A DNA stretch of 64,000 nt from Devosia sp. Leaf420 (lineage in GTDB: Bacteria; Pseudomonadota; Alphaproteobacteria; Rhizobiales; Devosiaceae). The first letter of the stretch is position 1. The number at the start of each line of letters is the position of its first letter. Location: contig NZ_LMQU01000012.1 in the NCBI RefSeq assembly GCF_001425445.1, forward strand, positions 82,278 through 146,277, read 5' to 3'. The notes beneath the pieces are model-generated. The model had not been told where the DNA came from, made no database searches, and saw only the letters and a program-made list of their open reading frames with translations. Shown here piece after piece: positions 17,797 through 27,228 of the stretch. Position numbers and translations under genes: made by a program.

Positions 17797-18783
17797 ATGC
17801 TGAACTATATCTTGAAGCGACTGGTCTACATGATCCCGACCCTGATCGGCATGTCGATCATCTCGTTCGCCATCATCCAACTGCCACCGGGCGATTATCT
17901 GACTTCGTTACTCTCGACGCTCGCCGATGGCGGCGCGCCGATCGATCCCGCGACTGTCGAGCGCCTGCGTTCCCAATATGGCTTGGATCAGCCGATCTGG
18001 ATCCAATACGGCAAGTGGATGCTGGGCATCCTCACCCGCGGCGATTTCGGGTTCTCTTTTGAGTGGAACCAGCCAGTCTCGGAAGTGATCTGGTCACGCA
18101 TGGGCTCGACCCTCGCCATTTCCTTCGCCGCACTGCTCCTCGTCTGGGCCGTGTCGCTCCCCATCGGCATCTATTCCGCCGTGCGCCGCAATTCGATAGG
18201 CGACCACGTCTTTACCTTCTTCGGCTTCATCGGCCTTGCCGTGCCAAACTTCATTTTGGCGCTGACGCTGATGTATGTTTCCTTCCGCGTGTTCGGCCAA
18301 TCCGTCGGCGGCCTCTTCTCGCCCGAATATGTCGACGCGCCCTGGAGCCTCGAAAAACTCTGGGATCTGATCCTCCACCTCTGGATCCCCATCCTCGTCA
18401 TCGGCATGTCCGGCACAGCCGCGATGATCCGCATTCTCCGCGCCAATCTCACCGACGAGTTGTCAAAACCCTATGTGACCACGGCACGGGCCAAGGGGCT
18501 GCCGGAATACAAGGTCATCGTGAAATACCCGGTGCGGATCGCGCTCAATCCCTTCGTCTCGGCCATTGGCTGGGTGCTGCCCGAACTCGTTTCCGGCGTC
18601 ACCATCACCGCCATCGTCCTCAACCTGCCGACTGCGGGCCCGCTGCTCCTCCGGGCGCTCGTCGCGCAGGACATGTATCTCGCCGGGAGCTTCATTCTGC
18701 TCCTGAGCGTGCTGACCCTCGTTGGCATGCTCGTGTCCGACATCCTGCTCGCGCTGCTCGATCCGCGCATCCGCTACAATTGA
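17797..18783 (+). CDS. ABC transporter permease, DppB type
   Basis: A 328-residue inner membrane protein with about six helices. It starts with LNYILKRLVYMIPTLIGMSIISF, typical of DppB/OppB, and carries the cytoplasmic EAA-type loop TTARAKGLPEYKVIVKYPVRIALNP at about residues 227-251 that docks with the ATPase. The C-terminus LLALLDPRIRYN is also typical of the family. It pairs with the next gene to form the translocation channel for the binding protein at 13426. A GAGGAGC ribosome site precedes the ATG. Confidence 0.94.
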   Translation: MLNYILKRLVYMIPTLIGMSIISFAIIQLPPGDYLTSLLSTLADGGAPIDPATVERLRSQYGLDQPIWIQYGKWMLGILTRGDFGFSFEWNQPVSEVIWSRMGSTLAISFAALLLVWAVSLPIGIYSAVRRNSIGDHVFTFFGFIGLAVPNFILALTLMYVSFRVFGQSVGGLFSPEYVDAPWSLEKLWDLILHLWIPILVIGMSGTAAMIRILRANLTDELSKPYVTTARAKGLPEYKVIVKYPVRIALNPFVSAIGWVLPELVSGVTITAIVLNLPTAGPLLLRALVAQDMYLAGSFILLLSVLTLVGMLVSDILLALLDPRIRYN

Positions 18784-18792
18784 GGTGATGCG

Positions 18793-19959
18793 ATGACCCT
18801 TACGCCCATCCTCGATGCCAAGCTTGCCGAAGACGGCCCGGCCATTTCCGGCCTCAAGCCCGGCATGGACCCGATCTCCGACGCTGCCGCCGGTCAATGG
18901 ACCCTGATCTGGCGCAAATTCCTCAAGCAGAAAGTCGCCCTCTTCTGCGGCGGCGTGATTTTGGTTCTTTATCTCATCGGCGCCTTCGCCGAATTCCTCG
19001 CACCCGGCCTGCCCGACACCAGCCGCGCGCAATACACTTACGCGCCGCCACAAAGCATCGGCCTCTTCACGCCCGATGGTCAGTTCCAATTCCACGTAAA
19101 AGGCTACACCGTCGAGATCGATAAGGCAGCGCTCCGCCGCACCTTCGTCGTCGATGACAGCGTCATCGTCCCCGTGGGCCTTTTCGTCGAAGGTCCCGCC
19201 TATAAGTTCTGGGGCCTCTTCGAGACCAACCGGCACCTCATTGGCGCGCTCGATCCCACCCAGCCAATGTATCTGCTCGGTGCCGATCGCCTCGGCCGTG
19301 ATCTTCTCAGCCGGCTGATCTATGGCACGCGCATTTCCATGTCGATTGGCCTCATCGGTGTTTGCATGTCGCTGGTGCTCGGCGTCGTCCTCGGCTCCAT
19401 TTCCGGCTATTTCGGTGGCTGGGTCGATACCGTCATCCAGCGCATCATCGAAGTCGTCAGCGCCATGCCGACCATTCCGCTCTGGCTTGGCCTCGCCGCC
19501 GCCATTCCGCTCACCTGGTCACCGCTCAACGTCTATTTTGTCATCACCATCATCGTCTCATTGCTGGGGTGGACAGGCCTCGCCCGCGAGGTCCGCGGCC
19601 GCTTCTTCTCCCTCCGCAACGAGGACTTTGTGACGGCCGCCAAGCTCGATGGCTCCTCCGAACGCCGTGTCATCTTCCGGCATATCCTGCCCTCGTTGAC
19701 GAGCCATATCCTAGCCGTCGTCACGCTAGCCGTGCCTTCGATGATCATCGCCGAGACCTCGCTTTCTTTCCTCGGCGTCGGGCTCAAGGCGCCCGTAGTC
19801 TCCTGGGGCGTGCTGCTGCAGGACGCGCAGAATATTCGCTCGATCTCAACCGCGCCCTGGCTTCTCATCTGGCCAAGCCTTGCCGTCGTGATCGCGGTTC
19901 TCTCCTTCAATTTCTTCGGCGATGGCCTCCGCGATGCCGCCGACCCCTATGAAACCTGA
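18793..19959 (+). CDS. ABC transporter permease, DppC type
   Basis: A 388-residue permease that forms the second half of the channel. The N-terminal cytoplasmic stretch is followed by one helix (about residues 45-70). Then comes a long periplasmic insertion, and the five-helix permease core begins with LGADRLGRDLLSRLIYGTRIS, the usual DppC hallmark. The EAA loop is LDGSSERRVIFRHILPSL. It is longer than standard DppC (about 300) because of the insertion of roughly 90 residues between helix 1 and the core, a feature of the oligosaccharide-type members. It is 9 bp from the upstream permease. Confidence 0.93.
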   Translation: MTLTPILDAKLAEDGPAISGLKPGMDPISDAAAGQWTLIWRKFLKQKVALFCGGVILVLYLIGAFAEFLAPGLPDTSRAQYTYAPPQSIGLFTPDGQFQFHVKGYTVEIDKAALRRTFVVDDSVIVPVGLFVEGPAYKFWGLFETNRHLIGALDPTQPMYLLGADRLGRDLLSRLIYGTRISMSIGLIGVCMSLVLGVVLGSISGYFGGWVDTVIQRIIEVVSAMPTIPLWLGLAAAIPLTWSPLNVYFVITIIVSLLGWTGLAREVRGRFFSLRNEDFVTAAKLDGSSERRVIFRHILPSLTSHILAVVTLAVPSMIIAETSLSFLGVGLKAPVVSWGVLLQDAQNIRSISTAPWLLIWPSLAVVIAVLSFNFFGDGLRDAADPYET

Positions 19960-19972
19960 GGAGCCGATACCC

Positions 19973-21676
19973 ATGGAAAAGCCAGTCCTCAGCGTCGAAA
20001 ATCTCTCGCTCGATTTTCATCTTCGCACGCACATTCTCCATGCCGTCCGCGATGTGAGCTTTGAGCTCCACCGCGGCCGCACCCTCGCGCTCGTCGGCGA
20101 AAGCGGCTCCGGCAAATCCGTCACCGCGCGCTCGCTCATGCGCATCGTTGACAAGCCCGGCGTCATGGTCGGTGGCCGGATCATTCTCCGCACCCAGGGC
20201 CGCGAAGTCGATCTCGCCCAGCTTGCCTCCAATAGTCCCGAGGTCCGTGCCTTCCGCGGCTCCCGCATCGGTCTCATCTTCCAGGAGCCGATGTCCTCGC
20301 TCTCGCCAGTCCACACCATCGGCAGCCAGATCGATGAAGTGATCCGTTTGCATTCGGGGATGGACAAGCGGACCGCTCGCGCCCGCACCGTTGAGCTTCT
20401 TGGGCAGGTTGAGATTCCCAACCCCGCCGAAATGGCCGATCGCTACACCTTCGAATTCTCGGGTGGCATGCGCCAGCGCGCCATGATCGCCATGGCGCTC
20501 GCGGTCAATCCCGACATTCTCATCGCTGACGAACCGACCACGGCGCTCGACGTCACCACCCAGGCCGAAATCCTCGACCTCATCAAGCGCCTGCAGACCG
20601 AGCGCGGCATGGCCATGCTGCTCATCACCCACGACATGGGCGTCGTCGCCGAAGTCGCCGATGATGTCGCCGTCATGCGCTTCGGCCGCATCGTCGAGAC
20701 CGGCACGGTCGACGAGATCTTCCACGCCCCCCAGCACGCCTATACCCAGCGCCTTCTCGCATCGACCCTCAAACTCGAGCAACCCGCAGATGCTCGCGCC
20801 GAGGCCGTCATCACGCCCCAGCCGCTCCTGACGGTAAAAGGTCTCACCAAAGTCTATGGCGGCGCTAAAGGCTTTCTCGGCACCAAAAAATTCGCGCTCA
20901 AGGCCGTCGACGATGTCAGCCTGGTCCTCCATGCCGGCGAAAATCTCGGCGTCGTCGGCGAATCCGGCTCCGGCAAAACCACCCTTGGGCGCCTCATTCT
21001 CCGCATCGTCGAGCCGACTGCAGGACAGGTCCTCTACCGCCAAAAGGACGGTAAGGAGATCGACGTCACCGCGCTCTCCAAATCAGACCTGCGCAAATTC
21101 CACGCCGACGTGCGCCTGATCTTCCAGGACCCCTTCGCCTCGCTCAACCCCCGCATGACCATCCGCCAGATAATCGGCGATCCACTCGTCGTCGAAGGCA
21201 AGCTCAAGGGCAAGGAGATCGAAGAAAAGACCGCCGAACTCCTCCGGCTCGTCGGCCTCTCGCCCGATGTCATGGAGCGCTATCCCCACGCCTTCTCCGG
21301 CGGCCAGCGCCAGCGCATCGGTATCGCCCGCGCGCTCGCGCTCGATCCCCGCATCATCATCGCCGATGAAGCGACTTCCGCCCTCGACGTGTCGATCCGT
21401 AGTCAGATCCTCGATCTGCTGCTCGAGATCCAAAGCCGGCTCGAACTCTCCTTCATCTTCATCTCCCATGACATCTCCGTCGTTCGCTATTTCTGCGATC
21501 GCGTCGCCGTCATGCATCGGGGCAAACTGGTCGAGATCGGTCCGGCCGAAACGATCTGCACAAGCCCGAATGAAGACTATACCCGCGCCCTGATCTCGGC
21601 CGTTCCCAATCCTGACCCCCGCAATAAGCGGATGTTGCACCGAACACGCCTTGCGGCCCTCTCAACGTCAACGTGA
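19973..21676 (+). CDS. Double-domain ABC ATPase (DppD-DppF type fusion)
   Basis: A 567-residue protein with two complete nucleotide-binding domains, one for each half site of the importer. Domain 1 has [16 protein letters not shown] and DEPTTALD. Domain 2, from about residue 285, has [16 protein letters not shown] and DEATSALD, with Ala in place of the usual Pro after DE. Each ends with the oligopeptide-transporter-type C-terminal stretch. ATG 19973 follows GAGGAG; an earlier in-frame ATG lies inside the permease gene and was rejected. One such gene replaces the two separate ATPases used in the operon at 57-63 kb. Confidence 0.94.
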   Translation: MEKPVLSVENLSLDFHLRTHILHAVRDVSFELHRGRTLALVGESGSGKSVTARSLMRIVDKPGVMVGGRIILRTQGREVDLAQLASNSPEVRAFRGSRIGLIFQEPMSSLSPVHTIGSQIDEVIRLHSGMDKRTARARTVELLGQVEIPNPAEMADRYTFEFSGGMRQRAMIAMALAVNPDILIADEPTTALDVTTQAEILDLIKRLQTERGMAMLLITHDMGVVAEVADDVAVMRFGRIVETGTVDEIFHAPQHAYTQRLLASTLKLEQPADARAEAVITPQPLLTVKGLTKVYGGAKGFLGTKKFALKAVDDVSLVLHAGENLGVVGESGSGKTTLGRLILRIVEPTAGQVLYRQKDGKEIDVTALSKSDLRKFHADVRLIFQDPFASLNPRMTIRQIIGDPLVVEGKLKGKEIEEKTAELLRLVGLSPDVMERYPHAFSGGQRQRIGIARALALDPRIIIADEATSALDVSIRSQILDLLLEIQSRLELSFIFISHDISVVRYFCDRVAVMHRGKLVEIGPAETICTSPNEDYTRALISAVPNPDPRNKRMLHRTRLAALSTST

Positions 21677-21686
21677 TGCTACCGAA

Positions 21687-22718
21687 ATGACTACCAATCA
21701 GCGTGCCGTGTTAACCGGCGCAGGCGCCATGAGCCGCAAGTGGCTCGACGCCATAAAAACTGTCGGCGGCGTCGATATCGTCGGCATTGTCGACATTAAT
21801 CCCGCCAATGCCGAGGCTCGCGCCGCCGAGCAAAACATCAATCCCGAGATCGGCACTGACCTCAAAGCGATGTTGGATAGATTATCTCCCGAGATCGTCT
21901 TCGACGTCGCCATCCCCGCCGTCCGTCACGGCATCGTCTCGACCGCCCTTGCGGCCGGCGCCCATGTGCTTTCCGAAAAGCCCATGGCCGAAACCCTTGA
22001 TCAGGCTCGCGATTTGGTCGCCCGCGCCGAAGCCGCCGGTCGTTTCCACGTCGTCATCCAGAACCGCCGCTACCTCGCCCAACTCCGCCGCATCCGCCGT
22101 CTCGTCGCCTCCGGCGCCATCGGGGATATCACTGGCGTCCACTGCGACTTTTTCCTCGATCCCCACTTCGGCGGCTTCCGCGAACAGATGCCCCACGTCC
22201 TCCTTCTGGACATGGCGGTCCACACCTTCGACGCCGCCCGCTTCGTCATCGACGATGCCGCCACCTCGGTCTATGCCGACGAGTGGAACCCCGCCGGCTC
22301 CTGGTACGAACGCGACGCCTCCGCCTTTGCTAGCTTCCGATTTTCGCAAGGCGCCGTAATGACTTACCGCGGCTCCTGGGCTGCGGCGGGCCTCCGCACA
22401 AGTTGGGAAAGCACCTGGCGCATCACCGGCACAGAGGGCTCCATCCTCTGGGACGGCGCCGACGACATCCGCGCCGAACGTGCTCAGCCTCATATCGCCG
22501 GTAAGCTCCTACCCGACACGCAAGCCCTTGAAATTCCAGCACTAGACCCGGCCGACCGCATCGGCGGCCACCTTGGCGTCATCACCGATTTTCTTGATGC
22601 CACCCGTGGCGGCCCCGAGCCCGAAACGGTCAGCCGCGAAAACATCAAAAGTCTCGCCATGGTCCTCGGAGCGATCGACAGCTCCACCTCCGGCCGTCGC
22701 GTAGAAATCGTAATTTAG
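21687..22718 (+). CDS. Gfo/Idh/MocA family oxidoreductase
   Basis: A 343-residue NAD(P)-dependent dehydrogenase. The N-terminal Rossmann domain (GAGAMSRKWLDAI; VDINPANAEA) is followed by the EKP motif (SEKPMAET, about residues 92-99), whose Lys is catalytic. The C-terminal alpha/beta domain has DMAVHTFD. Members oxidise or isomerise the ring or side-chain hydroxyls of sugars and inositols. The gene follows the transporter by 10 bp and is followed by two isomerase-like TIM barrels, so it probably performs the first oxidation of the imported sugar. Confidence 0.92.
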   Translation: MTTNQRAVLTGAGAMSRKWLDAIKTVGGVDIVGIVDINPANAEARAAEQNINPEIGTDLKAMLDRLSPEIVFDVAIPAVRHGIVSTALAAGAHVLSEKPMAETLDQARDLVARAEAAGRFHVVIQNRRYLAQLRRIRRLVASGAIGDITGVHCDFFLDPHFGGFREQMPHVLLLDMAVHTFDAARFVIDDAATSVYADEWNPAGSWYERDASAFASFRFSQGAVMTYRGSWAAAGLRTSWESTWRITGTEGSILWDGADDIRAERAQPHIAGKLLPDTQALEIPALDPADRIGGHLGVITDFLDATRGGPEPETVSRENIKSLAMVLGAIDSSTSGRRVEIVI

Positions 22719-22728
22719 GAGAAAATTC

Positions 22729-23643
22729 ATGGTCATAGCCCCCAAAGCCATTCGCATCGGCACGATGATCCGCGGCCACGAACCGGACCCGGTTGGCTAT
22801 CTCGAAAAGATCCTCCCGCACGGCTTTGAAAGCATCGAGCCCTATTTCTGGCAGACCGTAAACAAGGATCTGCCCGAGCTCGCCAAGCGGTTGAAAGACG
22901 TCATCGGCGACCGCGACGTCACCATGTCGACCCTGGGCATGTTCGGTAACCCCTTGGAAGAACAGCCAAAAGACATCGACACCCTGCGCGGCTGGGAAGC
23001 GCTGATCGACAACGCCCACCATTTTGGTGCCACCTGCGTCGCCGGCTTTACTGGTCGCATCCGCAATCGACCGCTGCCCGAAAGCCTGCCGCAGTTCAAG
23101 CAGATCTGGTCCGAACTCTCCAAGCGCGCCGCCGACAAGGGCGTAAAAATCGCCTTCGAAAACTGCGCCATGCGCGGCAATTGGGAAACCGGCGATTGGA
23201 ACATCGCCCACAATCCCGACGCTTGGGAAATGATGTTCAACGAGGTGCCGGAAGACAATCTCGGGCTCGAATGGGAGCCGTGTCATCAGATGGTCTATCT
23301 TATTGATCCCATTCCGCAAATTCGTAAGTGGGCGCATAAGTTCTTTCATGTCCATGGCAAGGATGCCACCATCCGTTGGGATGTCATCAAGTCCCAGGGC
23401 TATGGCGGCAAGGAGAAAGCCGTCTGGATGCGCACCCCCGGTTTTGGCGATACCAACTGGTTCGACGTCATCTCAGAACTCCGCCTCGCCGGCTGGTCCG
23501 GCTCCATTGATATCGAAGGCTGGCATGACCCGGTCTATCGCGAGGAGCTAGAAATGGTCGGCCAAGTCCACGCGCTCAACTATCTCAAAGCCGCCCGTGG
23601 CGGCGACTTCGTCCCCTATCCCGGCCCGCTCAAGGGAGCCTGA
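22729..23643 (+). CDS. Sugar phosphate isomerase/epimerase-like TIM barrel
   Basis: A 304-residue protein of the xylose-isomerase-like (AP endonuclease family 2) superfamily. Probable metal ligands are in LEWEPCHQ, HVHGKD and DIEGWHDP, arranged in the usual order. Such proteins interconvert keto and aldo sugars, epimerise ketoses, or act on 3-keto sugars made by Gfo/Idh/MocA enzymes. The direct upstream neighbour is such a dehydrogenase (10 bp), which favours the last option. It has a good ribosome site (TTAGGAG). Confidence 0.9.
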   Translation: MVIAPKAIRIGTMIRGHEPDPVGYLEKILPHGFESIEPYFWQTVNKDLPELAKRLKDVIGDRDVTMSTLGMFGNPLEEQPKDIDTLRGWEALIDNAHHFGATCVAGFTGRIRNRPLPESLPQFKQIWSELSKRAADKGVKIAFENCAMRGNWETGDWNIAHNPDAWEMMFNEVPEDNLGLEWEPCHQMVYLIDPIPQIRKWAHKFFHVHGKDATIRWDVIKSQGYGGKEKAVWMRTPGFGDTNWFDVISELRLAGWSGSIDIEGWHDPVYREELEMVGQVHALNYLKAARGGDFVPYPGPLKGA

Positions 23644-23646
23644 CCC

Positions 23647-24432
23647 GTGCCGCGTTTTTCTGCAAATATCTCAATGCTCTATCCCGAACTGCCCTTCTTG
23701 GAGCGGTTCGCTGCTGCAGCTACGGACGGCTTCGAGGCCGTCGAATATGTGGGCGCCTATGACCAGGATCCCGCTGAACTCAAATCATTGTTGAAGCAGC
23801 ATGGCCTGACCCAGGCTCTGTTCAACCTGCCAGCCGGCAACTGGGCTGCCGGTGAGCGGGGCATCGCCTGCCACGCCGATCGGATCGAAGATTTCCGCCA
23901 AAGTGTTGATAAGGCGATCGAATATGCCGAGGCGACGGCTTGCACGCAGGTCAATTGCCTTGCAGGCATCTCGCCAGCCGGTATCGATCGATCACCCCTC
24001 GAAAGCATCCTCATCGATAATCTCAAATATGCCGCGACGCGTCTTGCCGACAGGGGAATAAAGCTGCTGCTCGAGCCGATCAACACCCGCGACATTCCGG
24101 GATTCCTGATCAACTCGACCGATGACTACGAGCGTATTTCCGCAGCGGTCAGTCACCCAAATCTATATCTGCAATATGACTTCTATCACATGCAGGTGGT
24201 GCAGGGTGACCTGCTTCCAACCTTCAAGCGTCTCCAGTCGCACATTGCCCATGTGCAGATCGCCGACAATCCCGGACGCAACGAGCCGGGCACCGGCGAG
24301 ATCAACTACCCTAATATCTTCACGGCCTTGGATGAGGCCGGTTACGCAGGCTGGGTCGGGGCAGAATACAAGCCAAAGGCCGGCACGAGCGATGGCCTGA
24401 ACTGGCTCAGGGACTGGAGGGCATCAGCATGA
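23647..24432 (+). CDS. hyi: Hydroxypyruvate isomerase family protein
   Basis: A 261-residue TIM-barrel enzyme that matches the Hyi family closely: SANISMLYPELPFLERFAAA at the N-terminus, LLLEPINTRDIPGF with the metal Glu, the YDFYHMQ metal Asp/His, IADNPGRNEPGTGEINY and GAEYKP. Hyi interconverts hydroxypyruvate and tartronate semialdehyde. It starts with GTG three bases after the previous stop. The next gene, coupled by ATGA, encodes the reductase that uses tartronate semialdehyde, so the two make a functional pair that ends in glycerate. Confidence 0.92.
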   Translation: MPRFSANISMLYPELPFLERFAAAATDGFEAVEYVGAYDQDPAELKSLLKQHGLTQALFNLPAGNWAAGERGIACHADRIEDFRQSVDKAIEYAEATACTQVNCLAGISPAGIDRSPLESILIDNLKYAATRLADRGIKLLLEPINTRDIPGFLINSTDDYERISAAVSHPNLYLQYDFYHMQVVQGDLLPTFKRLQSHIAHVQIADNPGRNEPGTGEINYPNIFTALDEAGYAGWVGAEYKPKAGTSDGLNWLRDWRASA

Positions 24433-25280
24433 AAATCGGATTTATTGGACTCGGCGTCATGGGGCGGCCAATGGTCGGCCATTTGATTGCCGCAGGGCAC
24501 GAGGTCTTTCTCTACCGAGTGAAAGACGTCTCCCAGCATCTGGTCGAAGCCGGCAAGGCATTGGACAATCCAAAAGCGGTCGCCGAGGCTGCAGACGTGA
24601 TCATCCTCATGTTGCCCGATACGCCTGATGTGGAGGCGGTTCTCTTCGGCGATGACGGCGTTGCTCAAGGCCTCGCTATGGGCAAGCTCGTCATCGATAT
24701 GAGTTCGATTTCCCCTTTCGCCACGAAGGCCTTTGCGGCCCGCATCGCAGAGATTGGTGCTGGCTATGTAGACGCGCCTGTATCTGGCGGTGAAGTTGGC
24801 GCAAAAAATGCGGCGCTTACCATCATGGTCGGCGCCTCAGAAGGTGATTTCGAGAGAGCTCTGCCGCTGCTCAAGCTCATGGGCAAGAACATCACCCGGA
24901 TTGGTGGAGTGGGTGATGGTCAGACAGCGAAAGTGGTCAACCAGATCATCGTTGGTCTCACAATCGAGGCTGTAGCTGAAGGCCTGACCTTGGCAAAGGC
25001 GTCCGGCGCAGATCCGGCAAAGGTCAGAGAAGCCTTGATGGGCGGCTTTGCCTCTTCGCGTATTCTCGAGGTGCACGGCGAGCGGATGATCAACGAAACA
25101 TTTGATCCGGGTTTCCGCATCCGACTCCATCGCAAGGATATCGGGCTTGCTCTGGAGTCGGCAAAAGCGCTCGATCTTTATCTGCCGCACGCGGCAAATC
25201 TGCAGCAACTCATGAACAAAGCCATTGCCGATGGTCTTGGCGACAAAGACCATTCAGCGCTCATCAAAGCGCTGAGTTGA
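24429..25280 (+). CDS. glxR: 2-hydroxy-3-oxopropionate (tartronate semialdehyde) reductase
   Basis: A 283-residue beta-hydroxyacid dehydrogenase. It has the NAD(P) motif GFIGLGVMGRPM at residues 4-15, the substrate motif DAPVSGGEVGA at about 117-127 and the catalytic Lys in GDGQTAKVVNQ. It reduces tartronate semialdehyde to D-glycerate, following Hyi. The family also contains 3-hydroxyisobutyrate dehydrogenases, but the Hyi partner favours this call. It is the last gene of the operon, and a hairpin lies in the short gap before the convergent iron operon. Confidence 0.9.
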   Translation: MKIGFIGLGVMGRPMVGHLIAAGHEVFLYRVKDVSQHLVEAGKALDNPKAVAEAADVIILMLPDTPDVEAVLFGDDGVAQGLAMGKLVIDMSSISPFATKAFAARIAEIGAGYVDAPVSGGEVGAKNAALTIMVGASEGDFERALPLLKLMGKNITRIGGVGDGQTAKVVNQIIVGLTIEAVAEGLTLAKASGADPAKVREALMGGFASSRILEVHGERMINETFDPGFRIRLHRKDIGLALESAKALDLYLPHAANLQQLMNKAIADGLGDKDHSALIKALS

Positions 25281-25284
25281 GATT

Positions 25285-25319
25285 GGTCGATGAGGAGGCG
25301 GCGTTGGTCTCCTCCGACC
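25285..25319. terminator. Hairpin between convergent operons
   Basis: The arms GGTCG-AT-GAGGAG and CTCCTC-CGACC pair with a two-base bulge around an 11-base loop. It fills the 42-bp gap between two convergent operons and could terminate or stabilise both transcripts, although neither side has a clear T-run. Confidence 0.45.
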
Positions 25320-25322
25320 AGA

Positions 25323-26294
25323 CTAGTCCGGCCGCACGTCCGGAACTGGCGCCAAGAGTGCAATTAGCGTGTAGGCGAGCGAGCCGAGAGCAGAATAAGA
25401 AGAGGCGAAGGTTTCGTCGCGCGGGACAGCGATCAGGCGGCCATTCTGGCAAGCTTTGAGGAAGGCGCAGTAACCGGGGATCGTCGCTTCGAGCAGGTCA
25501 TAAGCGTCCTGCGCTGTTTCCCCTTCTTCAGCCCGATAGGTGACGAGGATCAGGTCTGCGTCGAGTTCGGGCAGGCGTTCCGGGCTGAAATCGGCGAACT
25601 TGCCGTATTCGATTTCCTTGACAGCGTCTGGCATGGCGAAGTCGGCCTCGTCGAGGAGACGCCCTAGCGCTGCAAAGTGGCGGTATGATCGGATTTGGCC
25701 TTCGACTGCCGCGATGACGTTTACGGAAATATTTGGTGCATCGACCTGGGCCTTGAGCTGATTGAGCTGCTGCGCGTAGCGCGTTTCGAGAAGCTTTAGC
25801 GCGTCACCCGTGCCGGTGATTTCGGCGAGGCGATCATAGAGCTCGAACTTGTCGCTTCGGTTGAAATCGAGCAGCACGGTCGGGGCGATACTGGCGAACG
25901 CCTCCGGGTCCTGGTTAGTCGAGAGGATGATCAGATCGGGATCGACGGCGGCGACAGCCTCGGGGTCGATCTCGGTGCCGGTGCCAAGGAAGGTGATCGG
26001 GGCCGTATCGAAATCGACGCCGGTCAGCATCTTGGATGAGCGCATGAAGGGTTGGCTCTCGATGACCACGCGACCGTGGCTGCCAACGGGCGTGACGCCA
26101 AGCTCGATCAGCGGCACGGAAAAGAACAGGTCCTGCAGCGAGGCGATGCGCTGGGGATCGGCAGGGATTTCAACACTGCGGCCGGCATCGTCGGTAATGG
26201 TCCGCGTTTCCTGCGCGAGGGCGGGCAGGGCAAGGCATGTCGCGAGCAGCGCGGCGGCTGCGGTGGTCAGGGCGCGGGAGGGTAATGAAAACAT
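25323..26294 (-). CDS. Iron-siderophore ABC substrate-binding protein (copy 1)
   Basis: A 323-residue FhuD/FecB-type periplasmic protein. It has a Sec signal peptide ending ALPALAQ (cleavage about residue 27), then the two-lobed PeripBP_2 domain with VEIPADPQRIASL, DPEAVAAVDPDLIIL and a helical linker. It ends with a Cys pair region (GYCAFLKACQNG) shared with copy 2. ATG 26294 begins a clear signal peptide; the upstream frame extension was rejected. It is the last gene of the iron-uptake operon, so the operon encodes two binding proteins for one permease pair, perhaps for two chelates. Confidence 0.92.
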   Translation of the reverse strand: MFSLPSRALTTAAAALLATCLALPALAQETRTITDDAGRSVEIPADPQRIASLQDLFFSVPLIELGVTPVGSHGRVVIESQPFMRSSKMLTGVDFDTAPITFLGTGTEIDPEAVAAVDPDLIILSTNQDPEAFASIAPTVLLDFNRSDKFELYDRLAEITGTGDALKLLETRYAQQLNQLKAQVDAPNISVNVIAAVEGQIRSYRHFAALGRLLDEADFAMPDAVKEIEYGKFADFSPERLPELDADLILVTYRAEEGETAQDAYDLLEATIPGYCAFLKACQNGRLIAVPRDETFASSYSALGSLAYTLIALLAPVPDVRPD

Positions 26295-26316
26295 CGGCTG
26301 CGTCCGGCTATTGAAG

Positions 26317-27228
26317 TCAGGGAGTGGCGGAATAGGGTGTGACGTCGTCGAGGCACCAGCGAAGGACGTCTTCGCCCTCATTGTCGGCGACGACGCTGCA
26401 ATTGCCCTGCATGAAGAAGGTCTGGGCATGCATGCTTATGGTCAGTTTTGTGCCGGCGATTTCGGCCTCCAGCGCCAGGGTCTGTCCCTCTGCGGCCGTC
26501 TCGGGCAATTCGCCGTGGAGGTGGACGGTTTGTTCGGCTTTGCCGTTCCGGTTTGCCCAGGCCATGGCGGCGATTTCGGCGACTTGGATGGGTTCGGCGA
26601 TATCGGTGCGGCCCTTGTAAGCCGCGACGTAAACGCGGCCTTGTTCAAGCGCGGCGAGGAATGCCGGCGCCTGGGCGGCGGTCATGCGGCCATAGCGCTG
26701 GCGCTGCGGCATAACGACGATGGAGGCAGCGAAGCGGCAGCCGCCGATATGGGTGGCCTGTACGATGTGGAATTTGGTCGCGTCAGCGGCGGCCACCAGC
26801 GCCTTGTAGGTCGAAAAACCGTGGCGGGCACAGCAGGCGTCGCGACGGCTGTCTGTGCAGACGATGATGACCTGTCGCGGATCGTGGCGGCCTTCGAAGA
26901 CCCGGCCATCGACATAATCGCCGATTGCCTTGATCAAGGCGGCTTCATCCGTGAAGTCGGCATAGGTGCCTTCGGGGACGGCGTGGAGCGTCGGCAGACT
27001 GCCTTCGGCTTCGACTTTGTCGATCAGCGCGACATGGAGGCCGCCTTTGGCGGCGGCATGCATGGCGGCGCGCAATTCGGGCGACATGCCGGCCGATTCC
27101 CAACGTGGCGTGCGCCACTGTCCGCGGGGCCAGGCTAGCATGAGCGCGCGTTTGGGCGCATTGCCGGTGCCGGCTAAGGGTTCGCCGCGTTCTAGACAGA
27201 GGTCAGTGCAGAAGAGATGCTTGGCCAT
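26317..27228 (-). CDS. Sucrase/ferredoxin-like (thioredoxin-fold) Fe-S protein
   Basis: A 303-residue cytoplasmic protein of the Suc_Fer-like family. It has an N-terminal FCTDLC and a core with VCTDSRRDACCARHG and THIGGCRFA, whose Cys/His residues are those expected to hold a [2Fe-2S] cluster in this family. It is encoded within a siderophore uptake operon and coupled to the upstream binding protein by a TAATG overlap. A role as reductase that releases iron from the imported ferric chelate, or as an iron-dependent electron carrier, is an inference from that context. Confidence 0.85.
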   Translation of the reverse strand: MAKHLFCTDLCLERGEPLAGTGNAPKRALMLAWPRGQWRTPRWESAGMSPELRAAMHAAAKGGLHVALIDKVEAEGSLPTLHAVPEGTYADFTDEAALIKAIGDYVDGRVFEGRHDPRQVIIVCTDSRRDACCARHGFSTYKALVAAADATKFHIVQATHIGGCRFAASIVVMPQRQRYGRMTAAQAPAFLAALEQGRVYVAAYKGRTDIAEPIQVAEIAAMAWANRNGKAEQTVHLHGELPETAAEGQTLALEAEIAGTKLTISMHAQTFFMQGNCSVVADNEGEDVLRWCLDDVTPYSATP

